Origin: Dothistroma septosporum
Lineage: Eukaryota; Ascomycota; Dothideomycetes; Mycosphaerellales; Mycosphaerellaceae
DNA length: 64,000 bases
Reading direction: 5' to 3'
Assembly: GCA_002236755.2 (NCBI GenBank)
Contig: NBZP02000054.1
Location: 1 to 64,000 of the forward strand
Position 1 is the stretch's first letter. Every line of letters starts with the position of its first letter. The position numbers and the translations under genes were made by a program. Under the pieces are notes generated by a model. That model had not been told where the DNA came from. It saw only the letters and a list, made by a program, of their open reading frames with translations, and made no database searches. Positions 1 through 11,755 of this stretch are shown here, piece after piece.

Positions 1-104
1 AACCCTAACCCTAACCCTAACCCTAACCCTAACCCTAACCCTAACCCTAACCCTAACCCTAACCCTAACCCTAACCCTAACCCTAACCCTAACCCTAACC
101 CTAA
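1..104. repeat. Telomeric repeat tract
   Basis: Seventeen uninterrupted copies of AACCCT (the C-rich strand of TTAGGG) begin at base 1 and end abruptly in AT-rich sequence. This is the standard telomere repeat of filamentous fungi. Its position at the window start, reading inward, shows that the window begins at a chromosome end. No degenerate telomere variants are seen inside the boundary. Confidence 0.98.
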
Positions 105-931
105 TCTATTATAGTCTAGTAAAAGACTATACTCTATACTAAGCTATATCTCTATAGTATCTTCTATAAAGCTAAGAAATATAGATAGTATAGAAAGTAT
201 ACTATTTCCAAAAAGAGTAATAATATACTCTAACTTTAACTCTATTCTTATAAGTTATAGAGATTTATACTATCTTACTCGACTTAGCTATAGTTCTATA
301 GACCTAATTCGATTAAACTCTTTAAGTCTACTACTTAATACTATACTATAACTCTATTTCTATAGTATTTAAGCTAAGTTATATATTCGAATTATTAATT
401 ACTAGTCTATCTATACTAATTACTTAGTAGTATATAAGTAGAGAAAAAATAGAGAATATAACTATATTCTATATACTATATATATTAAACTCTAAGAATA
501 AGAGTTAATCTCTTCTAGAACCTTTCTAGACTCTAACTTATCTAAACTCTTAAGTATCTATATTCTTCTCTACTTAAGTATATCTTATAGTAGAGTCTTT
601 ATTTCTTATAGCTAATAGATAAGATATTAATAAACAAAAGAATTATATAGCTAAGTTAAGATATAGTATATCTCAAATCTATAACTCTTTAACTAGTATA
701 GTTTCTAGAATTCTATATATAATATACTAGGTACTATATTATATCTAGCTCTAACTCTAAGTAGAGTTAACTATAGTTATCTACTAAATTATATATCTCT
801 ATTAAATAAGATATATTATAGATATAACTCTAGTTTACTATATTATCTAGACTCTTATTTACTAAATAGTATAGATATATCTATTCTTAGAGATATACTC
901 TATAGATTCGACTTAAATATAATAAGTCTTG

Positions 932-965
<34 letters not shown>
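932..965. repeat. CT microsatellite
   Basis: A nearly pure (CT)n run lies inside the AT-rich subtelomeric block. CT/AG dinucleotides contain no CpA or TpG, so such a tract would persist under RIP. Confidence 0.85.
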
Positions 966-3150
966 ATTAACTTGTTTTATACTAAACTCGACTACTTCTT
1001 CTATAACTCTATCTAATAATTTTAAGACTCTATCTCTTCTTCTTCTAGATCTATTTCTAAGCTTAATTTCCTAAGATATAGATTAAGAATATAAGGCTAT
1101 TTACCTAATACTTGAGAAATCTCTACTAGAATAGAAATTAAGAAAGATCTAAGTAATTATATATAAGATAGCTTTCTATATAGTATTAGACTCTTATCTC
1201 TAATACTTAACTAGAATAATATAATAAACTTCTTACTTCTAACTTATTCTTCTTACTTCTAATCTACTCTATCTTAAAGGCTATTATACTAGATATAGTA
1301 ATTTAATAAAGTATAGTAAGTTATATTACTCTCTAACTTCTAGAAGTCTCTACTAATACTAACTCTTAGTTAATTATTATTTAATATACTTTATTATAGA
1401 ATTTCTCTAGTATAGATATAGGTCGAGTACTTATATATCTAGTTTCTCTAGTATAAAGCCAAAGTATATATTATTACTTTATTCTTATAGATATCTATCT
1501 TAAAATATAACCTACTATAGTATTTTAACTCTAATAATTCCGAATTTAAAAAACAAAATTAAGAAAATCTAGTTTCTCTAGTACTTTTTATTCTAAGAAT
1601 ATTTACTATAGAAACTAAGTACAAAATACTAGATAAACAAAGTTTTCCTAGTATAGATACTAGTAGACTTACTATTAAGAATTGCTTTCTTAATCTTCTT
1701 CTTTCTAGAGATTATACTATAGTAGTTCTTAACAAACTCTTTAAAGTACTTAAGAAATAAGAAGATATAATTATCTATAAAGAGAGAATTCTTAGAAGTA
1801 TCTAGATATAGAAGCTATAGATATAGACTCTTAAAAAGAGGCTAGAAATTACTAAGTATCTTCTTAAGAGCTATCTAGACTATAGTAGTAACTATCTATA
1901 CTATAAAAGCTAACTAATTAGTAGGTAGGATTAGTATAGAATCTATAACTATAGGCCTACTTCTAGTATTCTAGAATTAGGAGTTTATTATAGGTATTTC
2001 TACTAGACTTTACTAGAGAAGTTCTACTAGTAGTATTTACTAGTTTTTCTAAGAAATTAGCCTTAGTATAGAAAATAGAATACTCTAAAGAAGTAGTTAT
2101 AGACCTTAGAGAGAGTCTAGATTAGTAGGTAGACTATAGATATCTAGGTCTAGTAGCTAGATAGATAGTATAATTAGTAACTCTAGTATCGACTTATTAT
2201 CTAAGAATTAGTAGAGTAGAATACTTATAGATAGTTAAATATATACTTAATAATTTTAGTACTTATAAGAGAAAGTTAGTATAGGAAGAAGTATAGAATT
2301 AACCTAGGTTAGTTCTATATATATAGATATATAGAAATACTAGATATATAGTTCTATACTATATATTATCTATTACAAATTAGTAGAATAAGAAAAGATA
2401 TATAGTATATCTTTATAAGAGTTTATAGACTATAGATAGTATATAAGTAGAGTTAGAATAAGAGAAGGTTATAGATATATTAGATTAGTATATAGAAGAG
2501 AAGAATAGTAAATATATAAAAAAATTACTAGTATATCTATATAGACCTATTACTATATAGAAGTACTTATTACTAGTATACTCTAATAGCAAATACTAGT
2601 ATACTAAAATAGTAAAAACTAGTAGACTAGTAGACTTATAGACTAGAGAGAATAAAAGAAGTAACTAGCTTATAACTAATATTATTCCAAGTAAAATTAG
2701 TTAAGGCTAGTAATATAAAGCAAAGTTAATATATAGAAATACTTAGAATATAGATATTACTATTCTTAAGTACCTTTTTCTTTTCTATCTTTCTTTATAT
2801 CGAGTCTTATTTCTATTATATCTATACTCTAGTATTATAAAGTAGAAGTTATAAAAGGTAGCTAGGTTTATACTTATATATTAGATAAGAATATCGAATC
2901 TAGTAGTAGCTATATACTAATATTCTTGTCTCTTAGAGTCTAAGAGTCTTATATATACTTATATTCTAGATACTAAATAGATAGCTAGGTTTTGCCTATA
3001 TAGGCCTATTACTATATATCTATACTTATTACTAGTAGAGTTATATAACCTAGATACTAATAAGTCCTTAGAGTTAATAGTATATCTATACTTACTTCTA
3101 CTAGAATAAAGCTTCCTATATAGAACTTTAACTATAGTATCTATATAAGT

Positions 3151-3292
3151 CTAGTTTACCTATATAGACTTATTACTATATAGAATATACTTGTTACTAG
3201 TTTGTCTATATAGGCCTATTACTATATAGAATATACTTGTTACTAGTTTGTCTATATAGGTCTATTACTATATAGAATATACTTGTTACTAG
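3151..3292. repeat. 46-bp tandem repeat, about three copies
   Basis: Three head-to-tail units of 46 bp start at 3151, 3197 and 3243. Each carries CTATATAG, then TATTACTATATAGAATATAC, then TTGTTACTAG. The copies differ at only a few sites. Related single or partial copies (TATATAG, CCTATTACTATATA, ACTTATTACTAG) occur near 2540 and 2990. This looks like a short minisatellite inside the RIPed block. Confidence 0.8.
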
Positions 3293-4956
3293 TAATATAT
3301 AGATAGATATATATCTAATATATTAGTAATACTCTTACTATCTCTCTTCTAATTATACTTATATATATCTTTATACTAGAGTAGACTTATATCTATAGAC
3401 TATACTTATTAAAAAGATAGCTCTATCTTCGACTCTATTATATAGTCTAGTATACTCTTATATATACTCTAACTCTTAGGTATATCTAGTAGGTTATAGA
3501 GCTATTAACTACTAGCTTATAAAGAAGTATACTCTATATAGATAAGTAATATAGATATAAGTAGTAGTAGTTATATTATAGTATACTCTTACTTAGTAGA
3601 GTTAATTAGATAGTAATATAGAATTAGAGTATAGTAGTTATATACTTTATAGTATACTATAGGCTTAATACTCTCGATATATACTTGTTACTATATATCT
3701 TATCTAAGTATAAGTATATACTATAATCAAAATTTTATAAGCTAGCTAGAACTAGCTAGACGTAGTCTAGGTTCTATATACTACTACTAGCTCTTAATAG
3801 AAAAAGTAAGATCTAGATATTATATAGTAATAATTCTCGATTCTAAATAGAAACTTATAAGAGAGTATATAAGAAGTAGAACTTCTTTACTAGATACTAT
3901 TACTAGGAAAGCTAAGTTAGACTACTATTTATAAGACAACTATCTAAACTAGTTCTTAGCTAAGAAGTTACTAGTAGTCTTTTCTAGAAGTCTTACTTAG
4001 CTATATTAATAACTAATCTAGAAAGGCTCTAATATAGATTATTATTAATAGACTAAGATAAAGACAAAGAATCTAGAAATTATATAGATATTTCTTTTAG
4101 TACTATAGTAGCTAGTTTTCGAATTAAGAGAATTAGGTTATTATATAGAATAGATTAGTATATAGAATTAAATTATCGAAAGTAGATTATATAGAATAGT
4201 ATTATTATACTAGCTTAGGCTTAAAAGGTTATATACTTACTATTAGATTTATATAGATTATTTAATTAAGATAGATTTAAGTAACTAAGAGAAGCTACTA
4301 AATATTAAGATCTAGAACTATAAAATTAAGATAAGAGTATATATTATTAATTATCTACTATCTAGTCTAGGCTATAAGGTAGTTATAGGCTAGGCTACTA
4401 CCTAGAGCTATATCTACTAGAGCTACTTTTACCTATAATAATATATTAAAGTATTATCTAGTAGACTCTAGTAGATAGTATATTACTAAACTTAAATATA
4501 TATTAGTAGTATATTAAGTTTATATCTAGTAGTATTAGACTAATAGTATTATATTATTAGAGACTTTACTTAGAGAAACTTAGTATAATAACTAGAATTA
4601 TAATATAGACTAGAATATAGAGTAGTAAGTTATTAACTTTAGGTAATTATCTTAAGTATAATAATGTCTATATAGTATATAGGTAGTAATAGTATAGAAG
4701 TAATAAAGTATATAATATAACTAGGCTTAAGTCTAGATAATAGTAGAGTAGCTAGTAGGATTATATTATTAGAGGCTTTACTAACTAGACTTAGGTCTAG
4801 ATAGCTATAGTATAGACAATAAGATCGCGTCTTTGGAGGCTTTACCTTCTACTAGCTAGAGTAACGCCCAATCCCAACCCCAAAAGCCCTTATGGTTTTT
4901 AATTAGTTGAAGAGACATTAATCGCTTTACGACATAATATTTGCCGACCATATGTC

Positions 4957-6565
4957 TCAGTTCCACACAGTGTGCGCGGTCGTCGCATCAATACACCTCG
5001 GTCTAAACAAGTCCTCCTCCGATTCCTCAGGCGACTCGAACCCGAAGCTACCACTACTAAAGTGTCCCACGCCCATCACAGGCCAGATCGGGATCGCGCA
5101 AATCCGTCCGAGACTACATCCAGGCTCGCAGTCGACCCATTGCTCTACCCAGCCGAGCCAGGCCATGAGTTCCTCGATGGCGTGGCGATGGTATGTGGTT
5201 GCAGTTGAGATCTCGGCTCGAAGGGAGGAAGATATGGGAGGTATGGGGTCGCTGATGTTGTTGAAGTGTGTAAGCCACATGGCTTCGATGGAGAGGAAGA
5301 GGGGAAGAATGGTACGGCAGATTGCGTCCAGAATTGAGGATATCGACGATGATATGAGGTGCTCGCTACTTGTCATTTGCTGATTAGTGGAAAGATCGTG
5401 CTGTGACCGGCAGCGAAGCAATGCGTCTCGTGACTGCCTCGCATTATGTGAGAATGCCGATGACATAGTCTGCCGAGTGTACTGGGGGTATTCGTAGTAC
5501 GGCATCAAAAGCTGATGGCCGGCGCCGCGAAGAAAGGTAAGCCAATTGCGTACTGCTGTGCTGTTTCTCGAGTCTATAGGCTGGGACAGCAGAGTGTCGA
5601 GCTCGTGTAGGGTTGACGAGTACTGAGTGACGATGGTCTCGGCCGTGAGGCTCCAGTCTATGCGGCTGCAGGTGTTTCCGTGACCTGAAAAGGTTATCCC
5701 AGCCGGGTGGACGTCGAAGACCGCCTCTCGGCGGACCATCGGGCTCATTTGAACCACGCATCAATCCACCCACACCGTCAATGCCACCGTAGACCGGAGC
5801 GGACACGTTCAGCCAGCTGACAAGCTCGATGGAAGGAGAGCTGAAGTTACACCAAATCATCTCGAAAGCTGCATTCATCCTGACTATGCCCTCATATCCC
5901 CAGCCCGGACCTCCGAGGTCTTTGTCGCTGATGAACTTGCAAAGTCCTTCCGCGCGATCGTACTCAGCTCTCAGAGGATCAAAATGTGTCCAATTCCCAC
6001 CGGGTGGAGGATAGTCCGGTCGATGACCGTGCTTTGGGCCATGACGATATTTTCCTGGAGGCGGAGGTCCTCTCCATGGCGGCGAATCAGGTATGTCGGC
6101 AGAACTGTTGTGTATGACGAGCATCTGGCTGTCCATGCTGCCATCATCCATTAAAGCAGCTGATGTGCCATCGAAGTAGAGGCATCGTATCTCTCGGGTG
6201 GTGCGGAATGTTAACAGGTGGCTGTCTTGTAGGCCACCCAGGATCGAGTATGCCATGGCTGAGTCGAAGGCGAACCACTCAGGACTATCGGGGAAGGATG
6301 CATTCTGATGTGCATGGTAGAGCTTCGTGTTGATAGGGACTGTGCATGGTGCGATGGTATGGCCATTTGGAAAGAAGGTGTTCGGCCATTGTTGAAGTAG
6401 TGAGAAGACGCTGTGGAAGATAAGAGGTGATGGCGATGAGAAGTTCAGGTGATATCGATCATGATATTGATCGCTGCGCAGTATCTGCTGGTTTACGGGA
6501 GACCACGATGCTGCTGTGCATAAGGCTATCGACAAGAGGAGTAGTAGACGTATGTTGAAGGTCAT
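4957..6565 (-). CDS. Secreted uncharacterised fungal protein, frame interrupted
   Basis: ATG at 6563-6565 begins a hydrophobic signal-peptide-like N-terminus (MTFNIRLLLLLSIALC). A roughly 270-residue domain follows, with a Pro/His-rich insert (PPWRGPPPPGKYRHGPKHG) and motifs such as WFAFDSAMAYSILGG and YFDGTSAAL. Coding then continues in a different frame from about 5740 down to the stop at 4957 (REAVFDVHPAGITFSG onward). The shift equals one extra base or two missing bases. A 49-nt GT-AG intron spanning roughly 5730-5780 would restore frame but has no clear branch point and would remove glycine-rich sequence that looks coding. A short GAGAG run at the junction would fit an indel. Function unknown; the sequence resembles uncharacterised secreted fungal proteins. 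It is the telomere-most gene of the window. Confidence 0.6.
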
Positions 6566-6646
6566 CGTGACAAAGGGATGCCCATCATAGGAAGGGATCG
6601 GTCTGATAATAGTGGAAATAGACGTCGAGATACAAACCTCTTTTGA

Positions 6647-6988
6647 TCACCGGCGTACCGAACCAATGATGACGCGGCTCGCGACTGACCGGTCAGTGTG
6701 GGCGAAGCTCAGGGAGATTGACATTGCTTGAGAAAGTGTTGTTGCGCCTTCCGTTCCTTGGGCAGGAGCTGGACTGTATAAATGCTGCTGATGCCGCGTA
6801 CTCTGCTGCTGCTGCTGTTGCTGATGCTGCTGCTGATCATGCTGAGGGCAAGGTAAAGGTCTGGACTGGAGTGGAGATCGTTGTCTTGAAATAGAGTTGC
6901 CCACCTCCTCGGCTACATGGATGGTTGCTGCAGGAACAAGATCAACACAGACGTCTGGAGAAGAGAGATCTCTCTCCACTACCGTCAT
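6647..6988 (-). CDS. Possible small polyQ protein, weak
   Basis: This is a 113-codon ATG-initiated frame. Its only notable feature is a Gln/His-rich middle (HDQQQHQQQQQQQSTRHQQH) encoded by the CTG/CAG microsatellite on this strand. No domain, signal or conserved motif is recognised. It lies in the intergenic space between two better supported genes. It may be chance coding across a microsatellite, so it is recorded only as a possibility. Confidence 0.15.
   Translation of the reverse strand: MTVVERDLSSPDVCVDLVPAATIHVAEEVGNSISRQRSPLQSRPLPCPQHDQQQHQQQQQQQSTRHQQHLYSPAPAQGTEGATTLSQAMSISLSFAHTDRSVASRVIIGSVRR
6803..6836. repeat. CTG/CAG trinucleotide repeat
   Basis: This is an interrupted run of CTG triplets (CAG on the minus strand) with a few TTG and ATG variants. 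It would encode polyglutamine in the weak minus-strand frame that crosses it. Confidence 0.8.
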
Positions 6989-7206
6989 ACTACATGTGAT
7001 TGCATTTCTTACACCTCATGTCTGCTAAATGAGATGATGATGCAAATACGAGTCTGAGTTGGTCACGAGAGTGACGGTGATTTCCTGCGCCTCGCTTCGC
7101 CACGTTTCAGCTTCAGCCACTTTTCCAACTTGAACGACGCGCTACCAGCAAACGCGGAGGTTCCAAAGTGGGCGCGTGATTGAATCAAGCGCTTAACGAG
7201 AAGAGA

Positions 7207-7211
<5 letters not shown>

Positions 7212-7245
<34 letters not shown>

Positions 7246-7251
7246 ACACAC
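7212..7251. repeat. CA microsatellite
   Basis: A (CA)n dinucleotide run of about 40 bases with one G interruption. It lies roughly 440 bp upstream of the Skt5-like start codon. It creates spurious His/Thr and Val/Cys frames on both strands that should not be read as genes. Confidence 0.9.
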
Positions 7252-7691
7252 GACCATGGCCATTCCCTGCCACTCGAACACCTCTCACACATGTCCCACT
7301 CGACTGTGACATCCTTCGCGACTGAGGACCACTGGAAGACGAAGCGCCTGCAATACCATCTCGAACAGCGGCGGACTGCATCTCCGATCACGTCAGCTTG
7401 AGACCGCCCTCATCCCGGATCGCACCTCGCACCCATGCAGCGCTGAGAGACCCTCACGTCTCAGCGCGCTCCCTTGGACAGTTCCTGTCATTACATATTG
7501 CCTCGACCGCTGTCGATAAGTGGCGCATATCAGTCCTCGGTATCGAAAGCCTTAACGACCACAGTCACCACACAGCACTCCTCGAGCACAAGAGCAGAAG
7601 AGGGGTACCGCAAGGAAGTGGGATCTTCCAACAATGAAGTAGCGAAGAACAGGTTTTGGCACGGTGATATCGCGGTCAGAGGCAGGCCATC

Positions 7692-10600
7692 ATGGCTTAC
7701 GATCAGCACTCGGCATATGAGGTACGCATCCACGATAGACTTTCCCTCGAACCGTGCCAAATTGCACTTGACCATCATTGTGCATATTGCATGCCAGCAT
7801 GGAAACAAGGCAGCAGGACTTCCCGGTTCACTAGGCGTTCACACCGTGCGACTCTTCTCTGACATGCCCTAGCCGCCCCGAAGACACTACTACCAACCAG
7901 AACCACAGCCCAATCCAGGCTACAGCGAATATCAGGACTATGCGAGCAGTCCATACGACAACCACAATCAAGCGTACGGCCAGGACTACTCACATCAAAA
8001 CGGTGGGTACGACTATGGGTACGAGCAGAATATGAGTGTCGTACAGGAACCAGCGTACCATGCCAGTGCGCAGAGAGCGTATGACGGCGCGCAGAACAAC
8101 GGCGGCGCGCAGTACTATGATCAAGGTCAAGAGCGTCGCTACGACCCTCGATACCAGCCAAGAGCGCAGCGAGGTCCCCCACCACAGCAGCATCATGCCG
8201 CACCACGTGGCCAACCCTCATCGCAACGAGGGCCACATCAGGAAGATTCACGAGTACCGAGGCAAAATGGCTACCCACGTGAACCGGCGCAAAGACCAAG
8301 AGATGCATACCCACAGCAGAATGGACAGTACGTCGCGCCTCCAGCGCAGGCCAATGGTAACAGGCATTGCTATGGCCAAGCGCCACCGCAAAAGACGGGC
8401 AAGCCGTCGATGGAGGACTGGAAGAGGCAGGAGAAGGAGAAGATGAAGCAGGCGGGCATGTCTCCAGAGACCATGCCGTTTGACAATGCATTCCCGGTAT
8501 TCAAGAAGGATGCCGACAGATCCGGTGCAACCAGCAAGGCCAGTACTCAGCGTGGGAGTGCCGAGCAGACTCGGAGACCGCATACCGCGGGCGGACAACG
8601 TCCAAGTGCTTCTCGGGAAGAAAGCTACAATACACAACATGGTCAGTACGCCCAAACAATGAGGCCAGATATGGAGCGGCACCAGACAGCTCCACAGTAC
8701 TCCCATACTTCTCAGCATGATGATCGACACCATCGACACGGTACAGACCCCAGAGCAGTCCCGCAGCGGCAAATCTCGAACGAAGTCCGCACCCATATGC
8801 AAGAGGAATACCCAGAACAGTGGCCAATGGTCTCAGGGCACACTCCGCCAAAGCCGCCGCAAGATTACCAGCCTGCTGCCCAGGAACATCCCTCTCGATA
8901 TGCGACAGACGCACGAGAACAGCACCAGCGAGGCTTCGACAGGACAGACCGAGCCGCCGAGCCGCAGCAGATGCCCAATCAGCGAGGTACACCGCTATCC
9001 GTGGGAACAAAACAGCAACCGCGAAACTATACAAACGGATTGATGTCTCCAGCGAATGTTGCTCCACGGCCCTCGACGGCTGGCGGCTCTCGAGCACCCC
9101 GGCCTAACGACGATACATCGCACTATCAGCCACCCAACTTTCCACAAGAAAGCACAAGGAGTCTGCCGCATCAGCCGGCGATACCTTGGACGCAAGAGAC
9201 TCAAAGTCGCCCGGAGAGTTTAGGAGACATCTACGATGGCTACAACTCCTCACCGCCCAGGCAGCAGACCCAAAAAGCTCCGACTACGCGTGAGGAAGAG
9301 ATTGAAGCTGAGATGCCGGACTTCGACAGCGCCGCGCCAGGTGGTACCTCACTTGCGCACAAGCGAGCTCAGCCGCAAGACGATCGTTTCCGAGGAGTAG
9401 CTCCCCAGGTGTCGCAACCTCCCATGCAACGTATGGGCACTGCTCCCCCACCAATGACCAATGGCTATGGTCAGCCGCCTGGTCAACTCCCTCAAAAAGG
9501 GTACGTGCCAGATCTTGCGCACAGTCAACAAGGATATGGTCAGCGCCCTGGCACTGCTGGCCCTGGGCCACGAGGACCACCGAAAAGAGGGTTGACAGAC
9601 CCCCACAGTGCAAGCTCGACCCCAACATCTGCCCATCCACCACAACGTCAATATGACATTCCGTACCGCAACGGTCCGCCCGAAAATTCAGCACATCAGC
9701 AAGGCGGACCTCTACCTCCTCCTCAGGCACCTTTTGCTACTGAGCCACTGGTCCGAAGATCGCTTGATGATGGCAGAGGGCCGCCACATCGGCAGGGACC
9801 GCCAAGCTCACAACGATTTCCACCGAATGGCCAGACTTCCAGAGGTGCATACCTTCCCCAGCAACGCCCGGACCTGGATCGAAATCAGACTAACCAGACG
9901 GTCTGGTCAGATCCTGGGCAAGATCGAGTCGGAAGTGCGCCTCCTCCACAGCAAGGTCTACGAGGTCCTCCTGGTGCAGCAGGACACGCTGCAGCTTCCG
10001 GTGCGCCTTTGACACAGCAACGTTCAGCACCCGATAATCGTCACAGCAATCCTGATTCTCTGCCCCATCATCCTGTACCAGTCCGCCCGGGACATATTGC
10101 TCCAGGGCAACAAGGACCGCCAGCAGGAGCTCCGCCTGTTCGGAACTACAATCATAACGGGACCGGAACAACTGGCGCGCCACATCAACGACAGCCATCT
10201 GCTGACCACTTCGCGCAGCCAGTCACTGGCCAAGAGCTGCAAAGGCTGCGAGCTGCTGTTGATGCCGCACCGAACAATCCTAAGCAAGCTTTGTTGCTGG
10301 TCAAGAAGCTCGTTGAAGCATCAGCAGTGCTGGTCGTGAGCGCTGATCCCAAGCAGAAAGCCAGAGATCGAGAGATCTATATCAACGAAGCGTACAAGCG
10401 CCTGAAGAAACTTGTCACAGGCGGCTATCCCGAAGCTCAGTTCTACCTAGCCGACTGCCACGGTCAAGGCATGCTTGGCCTCGAAGTGGACACAAAGGAG
10501 GCTTTCAAGCTGTACCAAGCTGCTGCGAAAGCTGGCCACGCACAAGCTGCGTACCGTACTGCAGTCTGCTGCGAGATGGGTCCTGAGGAAGGCGGTGGAA

Positions 10601-11431
10601 CGAGCAGGGACTATGCGAAGGCCGTCCAATGGTACCGACGTGCTGCTGCGCTAGGCGATGGGCCGGCGATGTACAAGATTGGTGCAGTCTTGCTCAAAGG
10701 TCTTCTTGGACAGCAAAAGAATATGCACGAGGCTGTCACATGGCTCAAGCGAGGCGCCGAGCGAGCGGATCGCGATAATCCTCACGCTTTGCACGAATTG
10801 GCGATATTGCACGAATCCAGCAATACCAACCCGGAGGTTCGCAACAAGATACCGGCCGACGACAAGTACGCCCGAGACCTGTACTTGCAAGCTGCACATC
10901 TTGGATACAAGTTCTCTCAATTCCGTCTTGGACAGGCGTACGAGTACGGCAACCTGGGTCTCCAGGTCGACAACAGGAACAGCATCGCTTGGTACACCAA
11001 AGCTGCAGCGCAGGGAGAACATCAAGCTGAACTTGCTCTCTCTGGCTGGTACTTGACTGGCGCCGATAACATTCTCGAGCACAGCGACACTGAAGCATTC
11101 CTCTGGGCGAGGAAAGCTGCGACGGCTGAGAATCATCCTGGTAAGACGTACCCCCTACGTTGCTCACTCTTCATACTGACTCAATATCGCAGGTGTCGGC
11201 AAAGCAATGTTCGCCATGGGCTACTTCTCCGAGAAAGGCATCGGCTGCCCTGCTAATATCGACGAGGCGAAGAAATGGTATGGCAGGTCGGCGAGCTATA
11301 AGTTCCCGAAGGCAGTGGAGAGGCTTGAGGAGTTGAGGAAGAATCCGGGAAAGAGGGAGAAGAACGCTAAGGACAGTAAGCTGGTGCGCAATAATCAGAA
11401 GCAGAATGAGGAGAATTGTGTTGTGATGTAA
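7692..11431 (+). CDS. Skt5/Chs4-like chitin synthase regulator with Sel1 repeats
   Basis: Exons 7692-7721, 7873-11140 and 11193-11431 join to 1,178 residues. The first exon encodes only ten residues (MAYDQHSAYE); its 150-nt intron ends CTGAC...CTAG and keeps frame. The first 800 residues are low complexity, rich in Pro, Gln, Gly, Tyr and Arg, and probably disordered. Residues about 860-1150 carry several Sel1-type repeats, for example AQFYLADCHGQG, AFKLYQAAAKAGHAQAAY and AVQWYRRAAALGDGPAMYKIG. The last four residues are CVVM, a CaaX prenylation box, as in yeast Skt5/Chs4. Family knowledge: these proteins activate and localise a class of chitin synthase at the plasma membrane or septum. The last exon carries both the final Sel1 unit and the CaaX box, so missing the 52-nt intron would lose membrane targeting. 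Confidence 0.88.
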
Positions 11432-11755
11432 GTGAGGGATTGGGCCGGGCTCATGGCTTGGAGAACAGGACGACGAGGATGTGTATACGTAAACTCTTGT
11501 GGTATCAAATTGCGGAATACTAGGCCCCCGCGCAAGTCTGCGATTGCCGGTCCCAAAAATGGCGGCAGTCCCATTTCTCCTGCTCTTCGGCTGTACAAAA
11601 CACTGGAACCGCAGCCAGTAATGACGCCGGGCTTAGGTGCGTGTGATGAGTGGCATTTCTCGATCGCACTGTTCTACTGTGCCTCACGGCTGAATATTGG
11701 GCGCTTACAGGAACGATATACACTGACAAGATGTCCTCACGGACTTTGATCGTCC

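Larger units (their letters stand above)
105..4850. repeat. AT-rich subtelomeric block with extreme RIP signature
   Basis: The block consists almost only of A/T plus C and G in CT, TC, AG and GA contexts. CpA and TpG are nearly absent while TpA is very abundant, the dinucleotide bias expected from RIP (C to T at CpA on both strands). Reading it line by line, the few remaining CpA/TpG sites are almost all CAA (TTG on the other strand). A single ATG is visible, at 4664. Starts and long frames are therefore missing and nothing coding can be supported. Ordinary composition returns between about 4815 and 4900. Presumably this is a destroyed subtelomeric transposon or telomere-linked repeat, but its identity is not recoverable by eye. 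Confidence 0.9.

Noticed and set aside
4952..5383. Plus-strand frame of 143 codons beginning MSQFHTVCAVV
   Set aside because: It is the antisense of the better supported minus-strand secreted protein gene and has no motif of its own.
7063..7401. Overlapping frames rich in His/Thr or Val/Cys
   Set aside because: They are produced by the CA microsatellite and lack any non-repetitive coding character.
8248..11167. Several long antisense frames opposite the Skt5-like gene
   Set aside because: The opposite strand has a full gene with domains, splice sites and a CaaX end; the antisense frames are codon-bias shadows.
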